A stretch of 64,000 bases of DNA from Actinomycetes bacterium (GCA_021806045.1 JAJZDI010000004.1:26748-90747), one strand, 5' to 3'. Shown: positions 9,196-17,777, counted from the first letter of the stretch. The notes: a model not told the origin generated them from the sequence alone. Numbers and translations are program-made.

Positions 9196-10395
9196 ATGGC
9201 TGAGCTGCCGAAGATCATCTCCGTCGACGACCACATCGTCGAGCCCGCGACCGTCTGGAGCGACCGCCTGCCGAAGAAGTACCTCGACGTCGGCCCGCGC
9301 GTGGTGCGGGGGACGATGCCCGAGGTGACCTACGTCGGCGGCAAGCTCACCGTGAAGGAGGGTGGCGGCTCCGTCCCCACCGACTGGTGGTACTACGAGG
9401 CGCTCAAGCGACCGCTCCTGCGGGTCGACTCCGCCGTCGGCATCCCCCGCGACCAGGTGACCATGACCGGCATCACCTACGACGACATGCGTCCCGGCTC
9501 CTACGAGGTCAAGCCCCGCCTGGAGGACATGGACACCAACCATCTCGAGGCGTCGCTCTGCTTCCCCACGTTCCCGCGCTTCTGCGGCCAGACCTTCCTC
9601 GAGGCGAAGGACAAGGAGCTCGCGCTCCTGTGTGTCAAGGCCTACAACGATTGGATGGTCGAGGAGTGGTGCGGTCCCGAGGCCCAGGGCCGGCTGATCC
9701 CCCTCACCCTGATCCCCCTGTGGGACGCAGGGTTGGCCGCCGACGAGGTCCGGCGGAACGCAGCCCGCGGAGTACGGGCCGTGTGCTTCAGCGAGATCCC
9801 ACCGTTCCTCGGGCTCCCATCGGTCCATGACCCCGACGGCTACTGGGACCCGTTCTTCGCCGCCTGCGCCGAGACGGGGACGGTGGTGAACATGCACATC
9901 GGGTCGTCCTCCAAGATGCCCTCGACCTCCGAGGACGCGCCCGCCGCCGTGGGATCCACCCTGACCCACACCAACGCCACCTTCTCCATGACCGACTTCA
10001 TATTCTCCGGCGTGCTCGTCCGGTTTCCCGAGCTGAAGCTGGCGTACGCCGAGGGGCAGATCGGCTGGATCCCCTACCTGCTCGAGCGGGCCGACATCGT
10101 CTGGGAGGAGAACCGCGGCTGGGGCGGGGTGGCCGACAAGGTCCCCGAGCCGCCGTCCACCTACTTCCGCCGCCAGATCTACGGGTGCTTCTTCAACGAC
10201 GCGCACGGGCTCCGCTCGGTGGCCGAGATCGGCGAGGACAACATCACCTACGAGTCGGACTACCCGCACTCGGACTCCACCTGGCCCCACACCCGCCAGA
10301 TCGCCGAGGAGCAGATGAAGGACCTCACCGACGAGCAGCGGTACAAGATCTGCCGGGGCAACGCCATCCGCCTCTACGGGCTCGACTTCGACTGA
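9196..10395 (+). CDS. Amidohydrolase family 2 protein (ACMSD-like TIM barrel)
   Basis: 399 residues. The frame is open from 9142, but the -10 box ending at 9189 and the conserved MAELPKIISVDDHIVEP start set the ATG at 9196. The family is a metal-dependent TIM barrel that includes aminocarboxymuconate-semialdehyde decarboxylase. Visible landmarks are VDDHIVEP at the N-terminus, NMHIGSSS in the middle and YESDYPHSDSTWPHT near the C-terminus. The N-terminal metal motif is DHxxE-like rather than the classic HxH, which is common in the actinobacterial subgroup. It heads a run with two acyl-CoA dehydrogenase genes, so it probably decarboxylates or hydrolyses an intermediate of the same pathway. Confidence 0.88.
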   Translation: MAELPKIISVDDHIVEPATVWSDRLPKKYLDVGPRVVRGTMPEVTYVGGKLTVKEGGGSVPTDWWYYEALKRPLLRVDSAVGIPRDQVTMTGITYDDMRPGSYEVKPRLEDMDTNHLEASLCFPTFPRFCGQTFLEAKDKELALLCVKAYNDWMVEEWCGPEAQGRLIPLTLIPLWDAGLAADEVRRNAARGVRAVCFSEIPPFLGLPSVHDPDGYWDPFFAACAETGTVVNMHIGSSSKMPSTSEDAPAAVGSTLTHTNATFSMTDFIFSGVLVRFPELKLAYAEGQIGWIPYLLERADIVWEENRGWGGVADKVPEPPSTYFRRQIYGCFFNDAHGLRSVAEIGEDNITYESDYPHSDSTWPHTRQIAEEQMKDLTDEQRYKICRGNAIRLYGLDFD

Positions 10396-10426
10396 TCCGG
10401 CGCCTGCGCCGCCGGCGCGCCCCGTC

Positions 10427-11638
10427 ATGGACCTCCGCCCCACCCCGTCGGAAGCAGCGTTCCGCACCGAGCTGCGTCAGTGGCTGGCCGCCGTCCTCCC
10501 CACCCTGCCCCCCAAGCCTCCCGCCCACGACTGGCCCGCCCGCCGCGCCTACGACACCGGGTGGCAACGCATGCTCTTCGATGCCGGCTACGCCGGGGTC
10601 GACTGGCCGGCCGAGGGAGGCGGGCGCGATGCGTCACCGGTCGAGCAGCTCATCTTCAAGGAGGAGCTGGAGCGGGCCCACGCCCCCTACGTGGGCGTGA
10701 ACTTCGTCGGCCTCCTGCACGCCGGCCCGACCATCGTCGCCGAAGGGAACGCCGATCAGCGGGCCCGCTACCTCCCACCGATCCTGCGGGGGGACGAGGT
10801 CTGGTGCCAGGGGTTCTCCGAGCCCGACGCCGGCAGCGACCTCGCGTCGCTGCGGACGCGGGCCGTCCGCGACGGCGACGAGTACGTGGTGACGGGGTCC
10901 AAGATCTGGACCTCACACGCCGAGGTGGCCGACTACTGCGAGCTGCTCGTCCGCACCGGCCCCGACGACAGCCGCCACAAGGGGATCACCTGGCTGATCA
11001 TGCCGATGGACGCTCCCGGGATCGAGATCCGGCCCCTCGAGACCATCGCCGGCTCCACCGAGTTCGCCGAGCTCTACCTGGACGAGGTCCGCATCCCGGC
11101 GGCCAACCGGGTGGGCGGCGAGAACGACGGGTGGCGGGTCACCATGGTCACCCTCAGCTTCGAACGGGGCACCGCCTTCGTCGGCGATCTCCTCGAGGCC
11201 ATCGAGCTCCTCGACCAGGCCGTCGCCCTGGCCCGCCGGACGGGGGCGTGGGACGACCCCGGCGTGCGCCGCCAGGCCGGCCACCTGCGGGCCGAGCTCG
11301 ACGCCCTGTGGGCGCTGACCCGGAGGAACGTCTCCCAGGCGGCCCGTACGGGCGTGCCCGGCATCGGTGGCACCGTCTTCAAGCTGGCCTACACCGAGAC
11401 CCGCCAGCGGCTGGGCGAGTTCTCGCTCGGCCTGCTGGGACGGTGCGGACTGGCGGCGACCGCTCCCGAACCGCTCGACGGCGGCGGGCCCCTGCCCACC
11501 GCGACGATGGTGGAGGACTGGCTCCGGGGCATCTCGCTCACCATCGCCGCGGGCACGTCCCAGGTCCAGCGCAACATCGTCGCCGAGCGGATCCTGGGGC
11601 TTCCGAAGGAGCCACCGGCGGCCGGCGGGGGGCGGTGA
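10427..11638 (+). CDS. Acyl-CoA dehydrogenase, large-subunit type (pair 2)
   Basis: 403 residues starting MDLRPTPSEAAF, close to the N-terminal block of the 4495 gene. It has GFSEPDAGSDLASL as the family signature and ends with AAGTSQVQRNIVAERILGLP. The gene begins 31 bp after the amidohydrolase and ends 4 bp before its partner dehydrogenase, so the three are one transcription unit. The two dehydrogenase pairs in this window are paralogous and each lies behind the same palindromic operator. The substrate is unknown. Confidence 0.92.
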   Translation: MDLRPTPSEAAFRTELRQWLAAVLPTLPPKPPAHDWPARRAYDTGWQRMLFDAGYAGVDWPAEGGGRDASPVEQLIFKEELERAHAPYVGVNFVGLLHAGPTIVAEGNADQRARYLPPILRGDEVWCQGFSEPDAGSDLASLRTRAVRDGDEYVVTGSKIWTSHAEVADYCELLVRTGPDDSRHKGITWLIMPMDAPGIEIRPLETIAGSTEFAELYLDEVRIPAANRVGGENDGWRVTMVTLSFERGTAFVGDLLEAIELLDQAVALARRTGAWDDPGVRRQAGHLRAELDALWALTRRNVSQAARTGVPGIGGTVFKLAYTETRQRLGEFSLGLLGRCGLAATAPEPLDGGGPLPTATMVEDWLRGISLTIAAGTSQVQRNIVAERILGLPKEPPAAGGGR

Positions 11639-11642
11639 TCCG

Positions 11643-12632
11643 GTGGACTTCGAGCTGAGCGACGACCAGCGGGACCTGGCCGAGGCCATCCGGCGCCTCT
11701 GTCAGGGGAGGCTCCCCCTCGCCGAGCTCCGGCGCCGGGAGCGCACCGTGCACGCCGTCGACCGCGACGGGTGGGCGGCGCTGGGAGGCGCCGGCGTCTT
11801 CGCCATGACCGTTCCCGAGGCGGACGGCGGGCTCGGCCTCGGTCTGGCCGACGCCGCGGTCATCTTCGAGGAGCTCGGCGCCGGCCTCGTGCCCGGACCG
11901 CTGGTGGCCACCTTCCTCGCCGCCGGCCGGATCGACGGCGCAGCCGACGGGTCGGCGGTGGTGGGCGTGGTCGAGCGTCCTGGAACCGCCGATCGGAGCT
12001 CCGACGTACTGCCGACCGTGGTCGAGCACCTCGACGACCTCGACGTGCTGGTCGTCCTGGACGGCAGCGGGCTCGCCGTCGTCGACCCGACCTCCGTCGA
12101 GGCCACACCGCTCGACGGCTCCCTCGATCCCCTCACCCCGCTGTGGGCGCTATCCCGCCTCCCGGCAGGCGAGCCACTGGGAGGACCCACCGAGGCGGCC
12201 CGGTGGTCCCGTGACGGCGCCGCCCTCACGGCCGCCATCCAGGTCGGCCTGGCCCGATGGGCGTGCGACCGGGCCGTCGACTACGCCAAGGAGCGCCACC
12301 AGTTCGGCCGCCCCATCGGGAGCTTCCAGGCGATCAAGCACCTCTGTGCGGACATGGTCGTGCGGACCGAGGTGGCACGGGCCGCCGTGCACGCCGGTGC
12401 GCTCACCGTTGACCAGCCCGATGTGGGCGACGCCCAGCGGGCCGTGGCCGGCGCCAAGCTCCTGGCCGACGAGGCGGCGCTGGCCAACAGCCGGACGGCG
12501 ATCCAGGTCCACGGAGGCATGGGGTTCACCTGGGAGGTGCCCGTCCACCTGGCGGCAAAGCGGGCCCGCGTACACGCGTCCCAATTCGGCACGGTCGACG
12601 ACCAGGCCTCTGCGCTGGCCGGGGGCTTCTGA
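11643..12632 (+). CDS. Acyl-CoA dehydrogenase, small/divergent subunit (pair 2)
   Basis: 329 residues from GTG 11643; MDFELSDDQRDLAEAIRRL is a typical N-terminus although the frame extends upstream into the partner gene. The C-terminal motifs VDYAKERHQFGRPIGSFQ and IQVHGGMGFTWEVPVHL are present, while the central SEPxxGSD signature is missing, as in the small subunit at 5705. Its acyl-binding half is shortened by about 60 residues relative to the partner. It probably forms a heteromer with the 10427 product. Confidence 0.9.
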   Translation: MDFELSDDQRDLAEAIRRLCQGRLPLAELRRRERTVHAVDRDGWAALGGAGVFAMTVPEADGGLGLGLADAAVIFEELGAGLVPGPLVATFLAAGRIDGAADGSAVVGVVERPGTADRSSDVLPTVVEHLDDLDVLVVLDGSGLAVVDPTSVEATPLDGSLDPLTPLWALSRLPAGEPLGGPTEAARWSRDGAALTAAIQVGLARWACDRAVDYAKERHQFGRPIGSFQAIKHLCADMVVRTEVARAAVHAGALTVDQPDVGDAQRAVAGAKLLADEAALANSRTAIQVHGGMGFTWEVPVHLAAKRARVHASQFGTVDDQASALAGGF

Positions 12633-12678
12633 TGCCGGGGGCTCGTCCGGCGCCCCGGGGGTTCCCGGTGCCGGGGGC

Positions 12679-13140
12679 TCAGCTCGCAGAACGGTCCGGG
12701 GGGATCGAGTAGGTGACCTGGGCCTTGGCCACCAACGAGTCGAGGGGGGCGGAGAACGCGTCCGCGCCCTCGGCCGGTGGGAACGTCGCCGACGCCGAGC
12801 ACAATTCGACGTCGACCACGGCCAGACGGCTCCCCAACTTGAGGAGGGTCCCCACCGCCACCACATCGACGATCGCCGGTTTGCGGAAGAAGTCGATGTG
12901 CAGGCTGGTGGTGACCGAGAGGGCGACTGGCCCGATCTGGGCGACCACCACCAGCCATGCCGCGCAGTCGGCCAGTCCCATCAGCGTCGGCCCCGACACG
13001 GTGCCGCCCGGGCGGCTGTGGGTGACGTCGACGGGGAGCCGCATGCGGATGTGGTGGTCGTCGCACGCCTCGACGATGAAGCCGTTGCGAGGTCCGGGGA
13101 AGGCGCCGTCGAGGAACGCCTGCAGCTCGTCGACCGTCAT
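12679..13140 (-). CDS. PaaI-like hotdog-fold thioesterase
   Basis: 153 residues from the ATG at 13140. The frame runs further upstream but nothing conserved precedes MTVDELQAFLDGAF. The motif HSRPGGTVSGPTLMGLADCA (about 52-71) matches the active-site helix region of acyl-CoA thioesterases of the PaaI/4HBT group, with Gly-Gly and the Asp of LAD. SLHIDFFRKP is the usual following strand. It likely hydrolyses acyl-CoA esters and could release CoA from stalled intermediates of the neighbouring pathway. It is convergent with the dehydrogenase operon and diverges from the LLM oxidoreductase. Confidence 0.87.
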   Translation of the reverse strand: MTVDELQAFLDGAFPGPRNGFIVEACDDHHIRMRLPVDVTHSRPGGTVSGPTLMGLADCAAWLVVVAQIGPVALSVTTSLHIDFFRKPAIVDVVAVGTLLKLGSRLAVVDVELCSASATFPPAEGADAFSAPLDSLVAKAQVTYSIPPDRSAS

Positions 13141-13260
13141 CTGGGGCACGCCCGAGCGTAGCGAGGCCCACCGGTGCCGCCAGGCCCGGGCACGCCACCA
13201 CCGGACGGGGCATGTCGCCGGAGCTCCCCACCACGTCCGATCGACCGCCGAGGAGGAACC

Positions 13261-14256
13261 GTGACCGCTGCCGCGCCCGTCGAGGGCCCATCCGCCCCCA
13301 CCGACTGCGTCCCCGTGCTGCCGCGGGACCGCATGGCCTTCGGGATCCAGTTGCCCATCCAGTCCCAGTCGACCATCTACGCCGAGGCGTGGGAGGCCAC
13401 GGCGGGCCCGGACGAGCTGGCCCGGGTGGCCGCCGCGTGCGACCGGGCCGGGTTCTTCTACGTGGGCGTGTGCGACCACACTGCCATCCCCGAACGGCTG
13501 GCGGGCGCCATGTCGACCACCTGGTACGACACGGTGGCCACCCTCGGCTGGCTGGCCGGGATCACCGAACGGGTCCATCTCCTCTCCCACATCTACGTCG
13601 TGGCCCTCCGCCACCCGCTCCGTGCGGCCAAGGAGTTCGCCACCCTGGACGTCCTGTCGGGGGGCAGGATCATCTGCGGCGTGGGAGCCGGGCACGTCGC
13701 CGAGGAGTTCGACCTGCTGGGCCCCCCGTTCACCGAGCGGGGTCGGGCCACCGACGAGGCGATCGCCGGGTTGGCTGCCGGGCTGGCGGATGAGTTCCCC
13801 GTCCTGCCCGGCCCGAGGTGGCCCGCCTCCGGGGTCGGCCTGCGGCCCCGCCCGGTCCGTTCGCCCCGCCCGCCCATCTGGGTGGGCGGCTCGTCCCCCG
13901 CCGCGCTCCGACGGGCGGCCCGCTACGCCGATGGCTGGCTCCCCCAGACACTGGGGCCGAACGCGGAGCTGGTCGCCCGGCTTCGGGAGCTGCGCGACGA
14001 GCTGCGGCCCGGCGCCGAGCCGCTCGACATCGGGGCCATCGCCGGCGCCGTCCACGTGGGCGAGCCGCCACCCGGGGCCGAGCTGCCCAGAGGCACGCTG
14101 TCCGGTAGCCCCGACCGCCTCCTCGAGGCGTTCGCTGCGTACGCGGCGGCGGGGGTCGGGCAGGTCCAGGTCCGGTTCCCGTCGCGCTCGGTCGGCGAGC
14201 TCTGCGACCAGATCGAGGCGTTCGGCACCGGGATCATCGGCCCCCCGGCACGCTGA
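13261..14256 (+). CDS. LLM-class (probably F420-dependent) oxidoreductase
   Basis: 331 residues from GTG 13261, preceded by GAGGAGG. It is a luciferase-like TIM barrel: FGIQLPIQSQ at the N-terminus, VCDHTAIPERL after strand two, the conserved KEFATLDVLSGGRIICGVGAGH, PPIWVGGSSPAALRRAARYADGW split over the middle, and a C-terminal GSPDRLLEAFAAYAAAGV. In actinobacteria most members with the AGH and DGW motifs use F420 rather than FMN; the cofactor is inferred. It may reduce or oxidise an intermediate of the adjacent catabolic genes. Confidence 0.88.
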   Translation: MTAAAPVEGPSAPTDCVPVLPRDRMAFGIQLPIQSQSTIYAEAWEATAGPDELARVAAACDRAGFFYVGVCDHTAIPERLAGAMSTTWYDTVATLGWLAGITERVHLLSHIYVVALRHPLRAAKEFATLDVLSGGRIICGVGAGHVAEEFDLLGPPFTERGRATDEAIAGLAAGLADEFPVLPGPRWPASGVGLRPRPVRSPRPPIWVGGSSPAALRRAARYADGWLPQTLGPNAELVARLRELRDELRPGAEPLDIGAIAGAVHVGEPPPGAELPRGTLSGSPDRLLEAFAAYAAAGVGQVQVRFPSRSVGELCDQIEAFGTGIIGPPAR

Positions 14257-14290
14257 GCGGCACCGGCACCGGCCGGCGGCAGCGCTGGTC

Positions 14291-14325
14291 GGCCACACCC
14301 GCCTGCCCGACCGGCGGGCGTGGCC
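14291..14325. terminator. Hairpin between convergent genes, candidate bidirectional terminator
   Basis: Arms GGCCACACCCGCC (14291-14303) and GGCGGGCGTGGCC (14313-14325) pair over 13 positions with one G-T wobble and a 9-nt loop. The hairpin lies between the stop of the LLM gene and the stop of the Thr-rich protein gene. There is no T-run, as is usual for actinobacterial hairpin terminators. Confidence 0.6.
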
Positions 14326-14327
14326 CG

Positions 14328-14825
14328 TCAGCCCGCCGGCGTGGTGGTCGAGGTGGTCGCCGTGGCGGCGGGCGCCGTGGTGGAGGTGGTCGTCGTGCTC
14401 GTGGTGGTGGTCGTCCCCGACCGCACCGTGGTGGTGGTGCGGGGGACGGTCGTCGTGACGGATGGCGGGCGGGTCGTCGTCGTCGACGGTGCCGTCGTCG
14501 ACGAGGCGGGGACGTGCGGCACGGTGGTCCCGGGGGGAACGGTCGTCGCCACCGGCGCCACCGTCGCCCCCGGCGAGGCCCCGGTGCCCGCCGAACCGGC
14601 CGGGGTGGACGGCTTGATGGCCAGGTACCAGCCCCCGAGGGCCAGGAAGGCCACCACCATCACCACCGTCGATCGCCGCACGGCGATCCGGCTCGAGACC
14701 GGACGGCCCAGCTGACCGAGGAACGACAGGCGGCGGGCCGTCACCTCGCTGGCCACGGCCGGCGTCGGGCCGCTTGGCGGACCGATCGCGCCGTGTGCCT
14801 CTCGTTCCCCGTCACGCGGCGTCAC
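14328..14825 (-). CDS. Membrane-anchored Thr-rich stalk protein
   Basis: 165 residues from GTG 14825. The start overlaps the stop of the mscS-like gene in a GTGA, so translation is coupled. A basic cytoplasmic segment is followed by one membrane helix (STVVMVVAFLALGGWYLAI, about 49-67). The last 85 residues are almost only Thr, Pro, Ser, Ala and Val, with runs of up to five Thr. The pattern suggests an outward-facing, possibly O-mannosylated stalk. No family is recognised. It could be a cell-wall spacer or accessory protein for the channel. Confidence 0.75.
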   Translation of the reverse strand: MTPRDGEREAHGAIGPPSGPTPAVASEVTARRLSFLGQLGRPVSSRIAVRRSTVVMVVAFLALGGWYLAIKPSTPAGSAGTGASPGATVAPVATTVPPGTTVPHVPASSTTAPSTTTTRPPSVTTTVPRTTTTVRSGTTTTTSTTTTSTTAPAATATTSTTTPAG

Positions 14826-15688
14826 CCGCCACCTCCGCTCGCCGCCGTCGGCGAGACGATGCCGGCGGCGCGCAATGCCATCGCCACCCGGTAGCGGAGC
14901 TCCCGCTCCACGTCGAACTGCTTCCCGGGGAGGGTGCGGGCGATCAGGCGGAGCCGGACGTAGCCGACGTCGATGGTCTCGACGCCGGCGATGACGGGGT
15001 TGCCCAAGAGCCGGTCGTGCCAGCGTGCATCCTGCTTCATGGTGTCGAGGACGCCCCGCAACAGGGTGGTGACCTCCTCCAGGTCCTCCTCGACGGGGAT
15101 GGGGACGTCCACCACCGCACGCGACCAGTCCTTGGACAGGTTGGTGACCTGTCGCAGCGCGCTGTTGGGCACGATGACCAGCTCCCCCCCGGCCGTACGC
15201 AGCTTGGTCACCCGCAGCGTCAGCTCCTCCACGGTGCCCGTGATGCCGGTCGTCTGGCCGGGCATGGACAGGCGGATCACGTCGCCGAACCCGAACTGGT
15301 GCTCGGCGAACAGGAAGAACCCGGCCAGGAGGTCCCCTACGACCTGCTGGGCGCCGAACCCGATGGCCACCCCGGCGACGGTGGCCGGCGCCACCAGCGT
15401 GGTGAGCGGCACCCCCAGCAGGTCGATGGCCAGCACGATGGCGACCACGAAGGTGACGGCGGTGGCCGTCCACTCGACCGCCTCGCTCACCGCCCGGGAC
15501 CGCTTGGACTCCTCGGAGACGATCACCCCCGACTCGATCTGCTCGCGGATGCGGGCGTCGATGGACGCCCGGTGGAGGCCCCCGATCCAGTGGACGAAGC
15601 GAACGAGGAGCATGGCGCCGAGCACCAGCACCACCGTCGGCAGCAGCGAGTCGCGCAGCCACGTGGGAACGGAGACAGCGGAGACCAC
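14822..15688 (-). CDS. MscS-family mechanosensitive channel
   Basis: 288 residues, close to E. coli MscS in length. Three hydrophobic helices lie in the first 130 residues. The third, pore-lining region reads ATVAGVAIGFGAQQVVGDLL, matching the Gly/Ala-rich TM3 and the following AQ..V.DL motif. The beta domain (FGFGDVIRL, then LRTAGGELVIVPNSAL) and the C-terminal alpha/beta part are present. It presumably opens on membrane tension during osmotic downshift. Start GTG 15688 is favoured by a TAGGTT box 9 nt upstream. The downstream Thr-rich gene overlaps it by 4 bp. Confidence 0.93.
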   Translation of the reverse strand: MVSAVSVPTWLRDSLLPTVVLVLGAMLLVRFVHWIGGLHRASIDARIREQIESGVIVSEESKRSRAVSEAVEWTATAVTFVVAIVLAIDLLGVPLTTLVAPATVAGVAIGFGAQQVVGDLLAGFFLFAEHQFGFGDVIRLSMPGQTTGITGTVEELTLRVTKLRTAGGELVIVPNSALRQVTNLSKDWSRAVVDVPIPVEEDLEEVTTLLRGVLDTMKQDARWHDRLLGNPVIAGVETIDVGYVRLRLIARTLPGKQFDVERELRYRVAMALRAAGIVSPTAASGGGG

Positions 15689-15697
15689 GATGGGGGC

Positions 15698-15703
15698 AAC
15701 CTA
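15698..15703 (-). promoter_or_regulatory. -10 box of mscS-like gene
   Basis: TAGGTT on the minus strand ends 9 nt before the GTG at 15688, so the transcript would carry at most a few untranslated bases. Confidence 0.45.
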
Positions 15704-15866
15704 CCATCGGGCCCCCGGGGCCCGGTCCTCCGGGGTCGGCTGCAACGGTCCGGCACAGCTCCCGTGGCGCCCGCCGGTCCCCCCCGGGTCCCCGCCGTGA
15801 GCGCACGCCCCGAGGCCGAACCCCGGCCACCCGGTGGCGTGGACAGCGGCTCGATGCCGTAATAAG

Positions 15867-15890
15867 CTGACGCTCAGTCAGTTTTATAAC
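15867..15890 (+). promoter_or_regulatory. CTGAC-N5-GTCAG operator with candidate -10 box (operator copy 3)
   Basis: CTGACGCTCAGTCAG (15867-15881) has perfect CTGAC/GTCAG arms. TATAAC follows at 15885-15890 in a locally AT-rich stretch. The spacing from CTGACG to TATAAC is too short for a -35/-10 pair, so here the palindrome is more likely a pure operator lying between the promoter boxes. Confidence 0.55.
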
Positions 15891-15915
15891 AGGTTCTACC
15901 TGACGCGGGAACCGG

Positions 15916-16001
15916 ACCGGCGTCCCGGATGCGGTCGCGAGCACCGGGACGCCGGTTGCCGGCACGCCCGGTGGGCACCGGACCACCGGGCAGGCGGTGC
16001 C
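15916..16001 (+). promoter_or_regulatory. Structured 5' leader with strong hairpins
   Basis: ACCGGCGTCCCGG (15916-15928) pairs perfectly with CCGGGACGCCGGT (15944-15956), a 13-bp stem with a 15-nt loop. Next, GCCCGGTG (15966-15973) can pair with CACCGGGC (15984-15991), or GGCACCG (15974-15980) can pair with CGGTGCC (15995-16001). These two cannot form as simple nested stems together. No T-run follows. It lies in the untranslated leader of the D-aminoacylase-like gene and could act in attenuation or mRNA stability. Confidence 0.45.
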
Positions 16002-16031
16002 GGGCCGACCGCAAGGAGAGTGGGGAACAGC

Positions 16032-17756
16032 ATGCTCGACTACGTCATCCGCAACGGCCAGGTCGTCGACGGCACCGGCGCGCCGGCGCGCAAGGCTGAC
16101 GTCGGGATCGCCGGCGGGCGCATCGTGGCCGTCGGCGAGGTCGCCGACCGGGGGGCCGTCGAGCTGGACGCCACCGGCCTGGTGGTGGCACCCGGGATCG
16201 TCGACCCCCACACCCACTACGACGCACAGCTCTTCTGGGACCCGTCGGCCTCCCCCTCCAACCTGCACGGGGTGACGACGGTGATCGCCGGCAACTGCGG
16301 CTTCACCCTGGCCCCCATCAAGGCCGAGGACCATGACTACATCCGCCGGATGATGGCCAAGGTCGAGGGGATGCCGCTCGCCGCCCTCGAGGACGGCATC
16401 ACCTGGGACTGGGAGAGCTTCGCCGACTACCTGGGCCGCCTTGAGGGGAACCTGGGGGTGAATGCCGGGTTCCTCGTCGGCCATTGCGCCGTCCGGCGGT
16501 GGGTGATGGGACACGACCGTGCCGACCAGGTCGCTACCGACGACGAGGTTGCCGCCATGACCCGCCTGCTCGCCGAGTCGATCGAGGCGGGCGGTCTCGG
16601 GTTCTCCTCGTCGCAGTCGCGGACCCACTCCGACGGCGACGGCAACCCGATCACCTCCCGCTACGCGGACCGCCGGGAGATGCTCGCCTTCTGCGAAGTG
16701 GTCCGGGACCACCCGGGCACCACCCTCGAGTACATCACCAACGGGTGCCTCGACACCTTCTCCGACGAGGAGATCGATCTGATGGTGGCCATGACCACCA
16801 CCGCCCGCCGCCCCCTCAACTGGAACGTCCTCACCGTCGACTCCCGCACCCCCGAGAAGGTCGAGCGCCAGCTCGAGGCGTCCTCCCGGGCCGCCGAGGC
16901 CGGCGGCCGCATCGTGGCGCTCACCATGCCCACGCTGGTGCCCATGAACATGAGCTTCCGCACCTTCTGCGCGCTCTTCCTCATCCCGGGCTGGGGAGAG
17001 GTCATGAACCTGCCCGTCGAGGAGCGCATGGCCCAGCTGCGCGACCCCGCGGTGCGTGCCCACCTCGACGAACTGGCCCACTCGAAGGACGCCGGCGTGT
17101 TCCGGCGCCTCTCCCACTGGGCCAACTACATCATCGGGGACACCTACTCGGAGGCGAACACCGGGCTCAGCTGGCGGGACGTCGGGTCCATCGCCGAGGA
17201 GCAGGGCAAGGACCCCTTCGACACCCTGGTCGACATCGTGCTGGCCGACGACCTGCGCACCGTGCTGTGGCCGAAGGCGAGCGACGGGGACGATGCGTCG
17301 TGGGCCCTGCGGGCCACCGTGTGGGACGATCCGCGGGCCATGATCGGCGGCTCGGACGCCGGTGCCCACCTCGACCGGATGTGCGGCACCAACTACCCGA
17401 CGTCGTTCCTGTCGGACTGCCTGCGCAGGCGCAAGCTGGTGTCGATGGAGCGCGCCATCCAGATGATGACCCAGGCTCCCGCCCGCCTCTTCGGCCTGGT
17501 GGACCGGGGACGGGTGGCCGAGGGGATGCGTGCCGACCTGTTCGTCTTCGACCCGGTGACGGTCGGCTCAGAGCCGGCCCGCCTGGTCGACGACCTGCCG
17601 GGCGGAACCAACCGGCTGGTGGCCGACGCCACCGGCGTGGTCCGGGTCCTCGTCAACGGCGTCGAGACGGTGGTGGACGGCAAGGCCACCGGGGCGACGC
17701 CGGGCACCCTCCTGCGGTCGGGGCGCGACACCGAGACGGTCGATCCGGCGGCCTGA
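16032..17756 (+). CDS. N-acyl-D-amino-acid deacylase / D-aminoacylase-like amidohydrolase
   Basis: 574 residues from ATG 16032, which has a Shine-Dalgarno sequence (AAGGAGAG); the frame is open upstream but not coding-like. It is a metal-dependent amidohydrolase with the urease-like beta domain at both ends. VAPGIVDPHTHYDAQLFWDP (about 56-75) carries the metal-binding HxH, VIAGNCGFTLAP follows, and IGGSDAGAHLDRM near residue 445 holds the conserved metal/catalytic Asp. The C-terminal APARLFGLVDRGRVAEGM is characteristic of the family. It would hydrolyse an N-acyl or cyclic amide; the substrate is unknown. Aldehyde dehydrogenase and cyclase-family genes follow on the same strand. Confidence 0.9.
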   Translation: MLDYVIRNGQVVDGTGAPARKADVGIAGGRIVAVGEVADRGAVELDATGLVVAPGIVDPHTHYDAQLFWDPSASPSNLHGVTTVIAGNCGFTLAPIKAEDHDYIRRMMAKVEGMPLAALEDGITWDWESFADYLGRLEGNLGVNAGFLVGHCAVRRWVMGHDRADQVATDDEVAAMTRLLAESIEAGGLGFSSSQSRTHSDGDGNPITSRYADRREMLAFCEVVRDHPGTTLEYITNGCLDTFSDEEIDLMVAMTTTARRPLNWNVLTVDSRTPEKVERQLEASSRAAEAGGRIVALTMPTLVPMNMSFRTFCALFLIPGWGEVMNLPVEERMAQLRDPAVRAHLDELAHSKDAGVFRRLSHWANYIIGDTYSEANTGLSWRDVGSIAEEQGKDPFDTLVDIVLADDLRTVLWPKASDGDDASWALRATVWDDPRAMIGGSDAGAHLDRMCGTNYPTSFLSDCLRRRKLVSMERAIQMMTQAPARLFGLVDRGRVAEGMRADLFVFDPVTVGSEPARLVDDLPGGTNRLVADATGVVRVLVNGVETVVDGKATGATPGTLLRSGRDTETVDPAA

Positions 17757-17777
17757 CCGCCGGGCCGGGTGGGAACC

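Larger units (their letters stand above)
15689..16031. other. 343-bp divergent intergenic region
   Basis: It carries the mscS-like promoter on the minus strand, then the operator and candidate promoter of the amidohydrolase gene, followed by about 140 nt of untranslated leader with stable hairpins and a ribosome site (AAGGAGAG). No small ORF with coding character was seen. These elements are listed separately. Confidence 0.7.

Noticed and set aside
12633-12678. Hairpin terminator between the convergent dehydrogenase and thioesterase genes
   Set aside because: G-rich and C-rich runs allow several short, poor stems, but no single stable hairpin stands out.
14328-17369. Minus-strand frame of more than 1000 codons
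   Set aside because: Only its last 165 codons are a plausible gene (Thr-rich protein). The rest is antisense to the D-aminoacylase-like gene or out of frame with the MscS gene.
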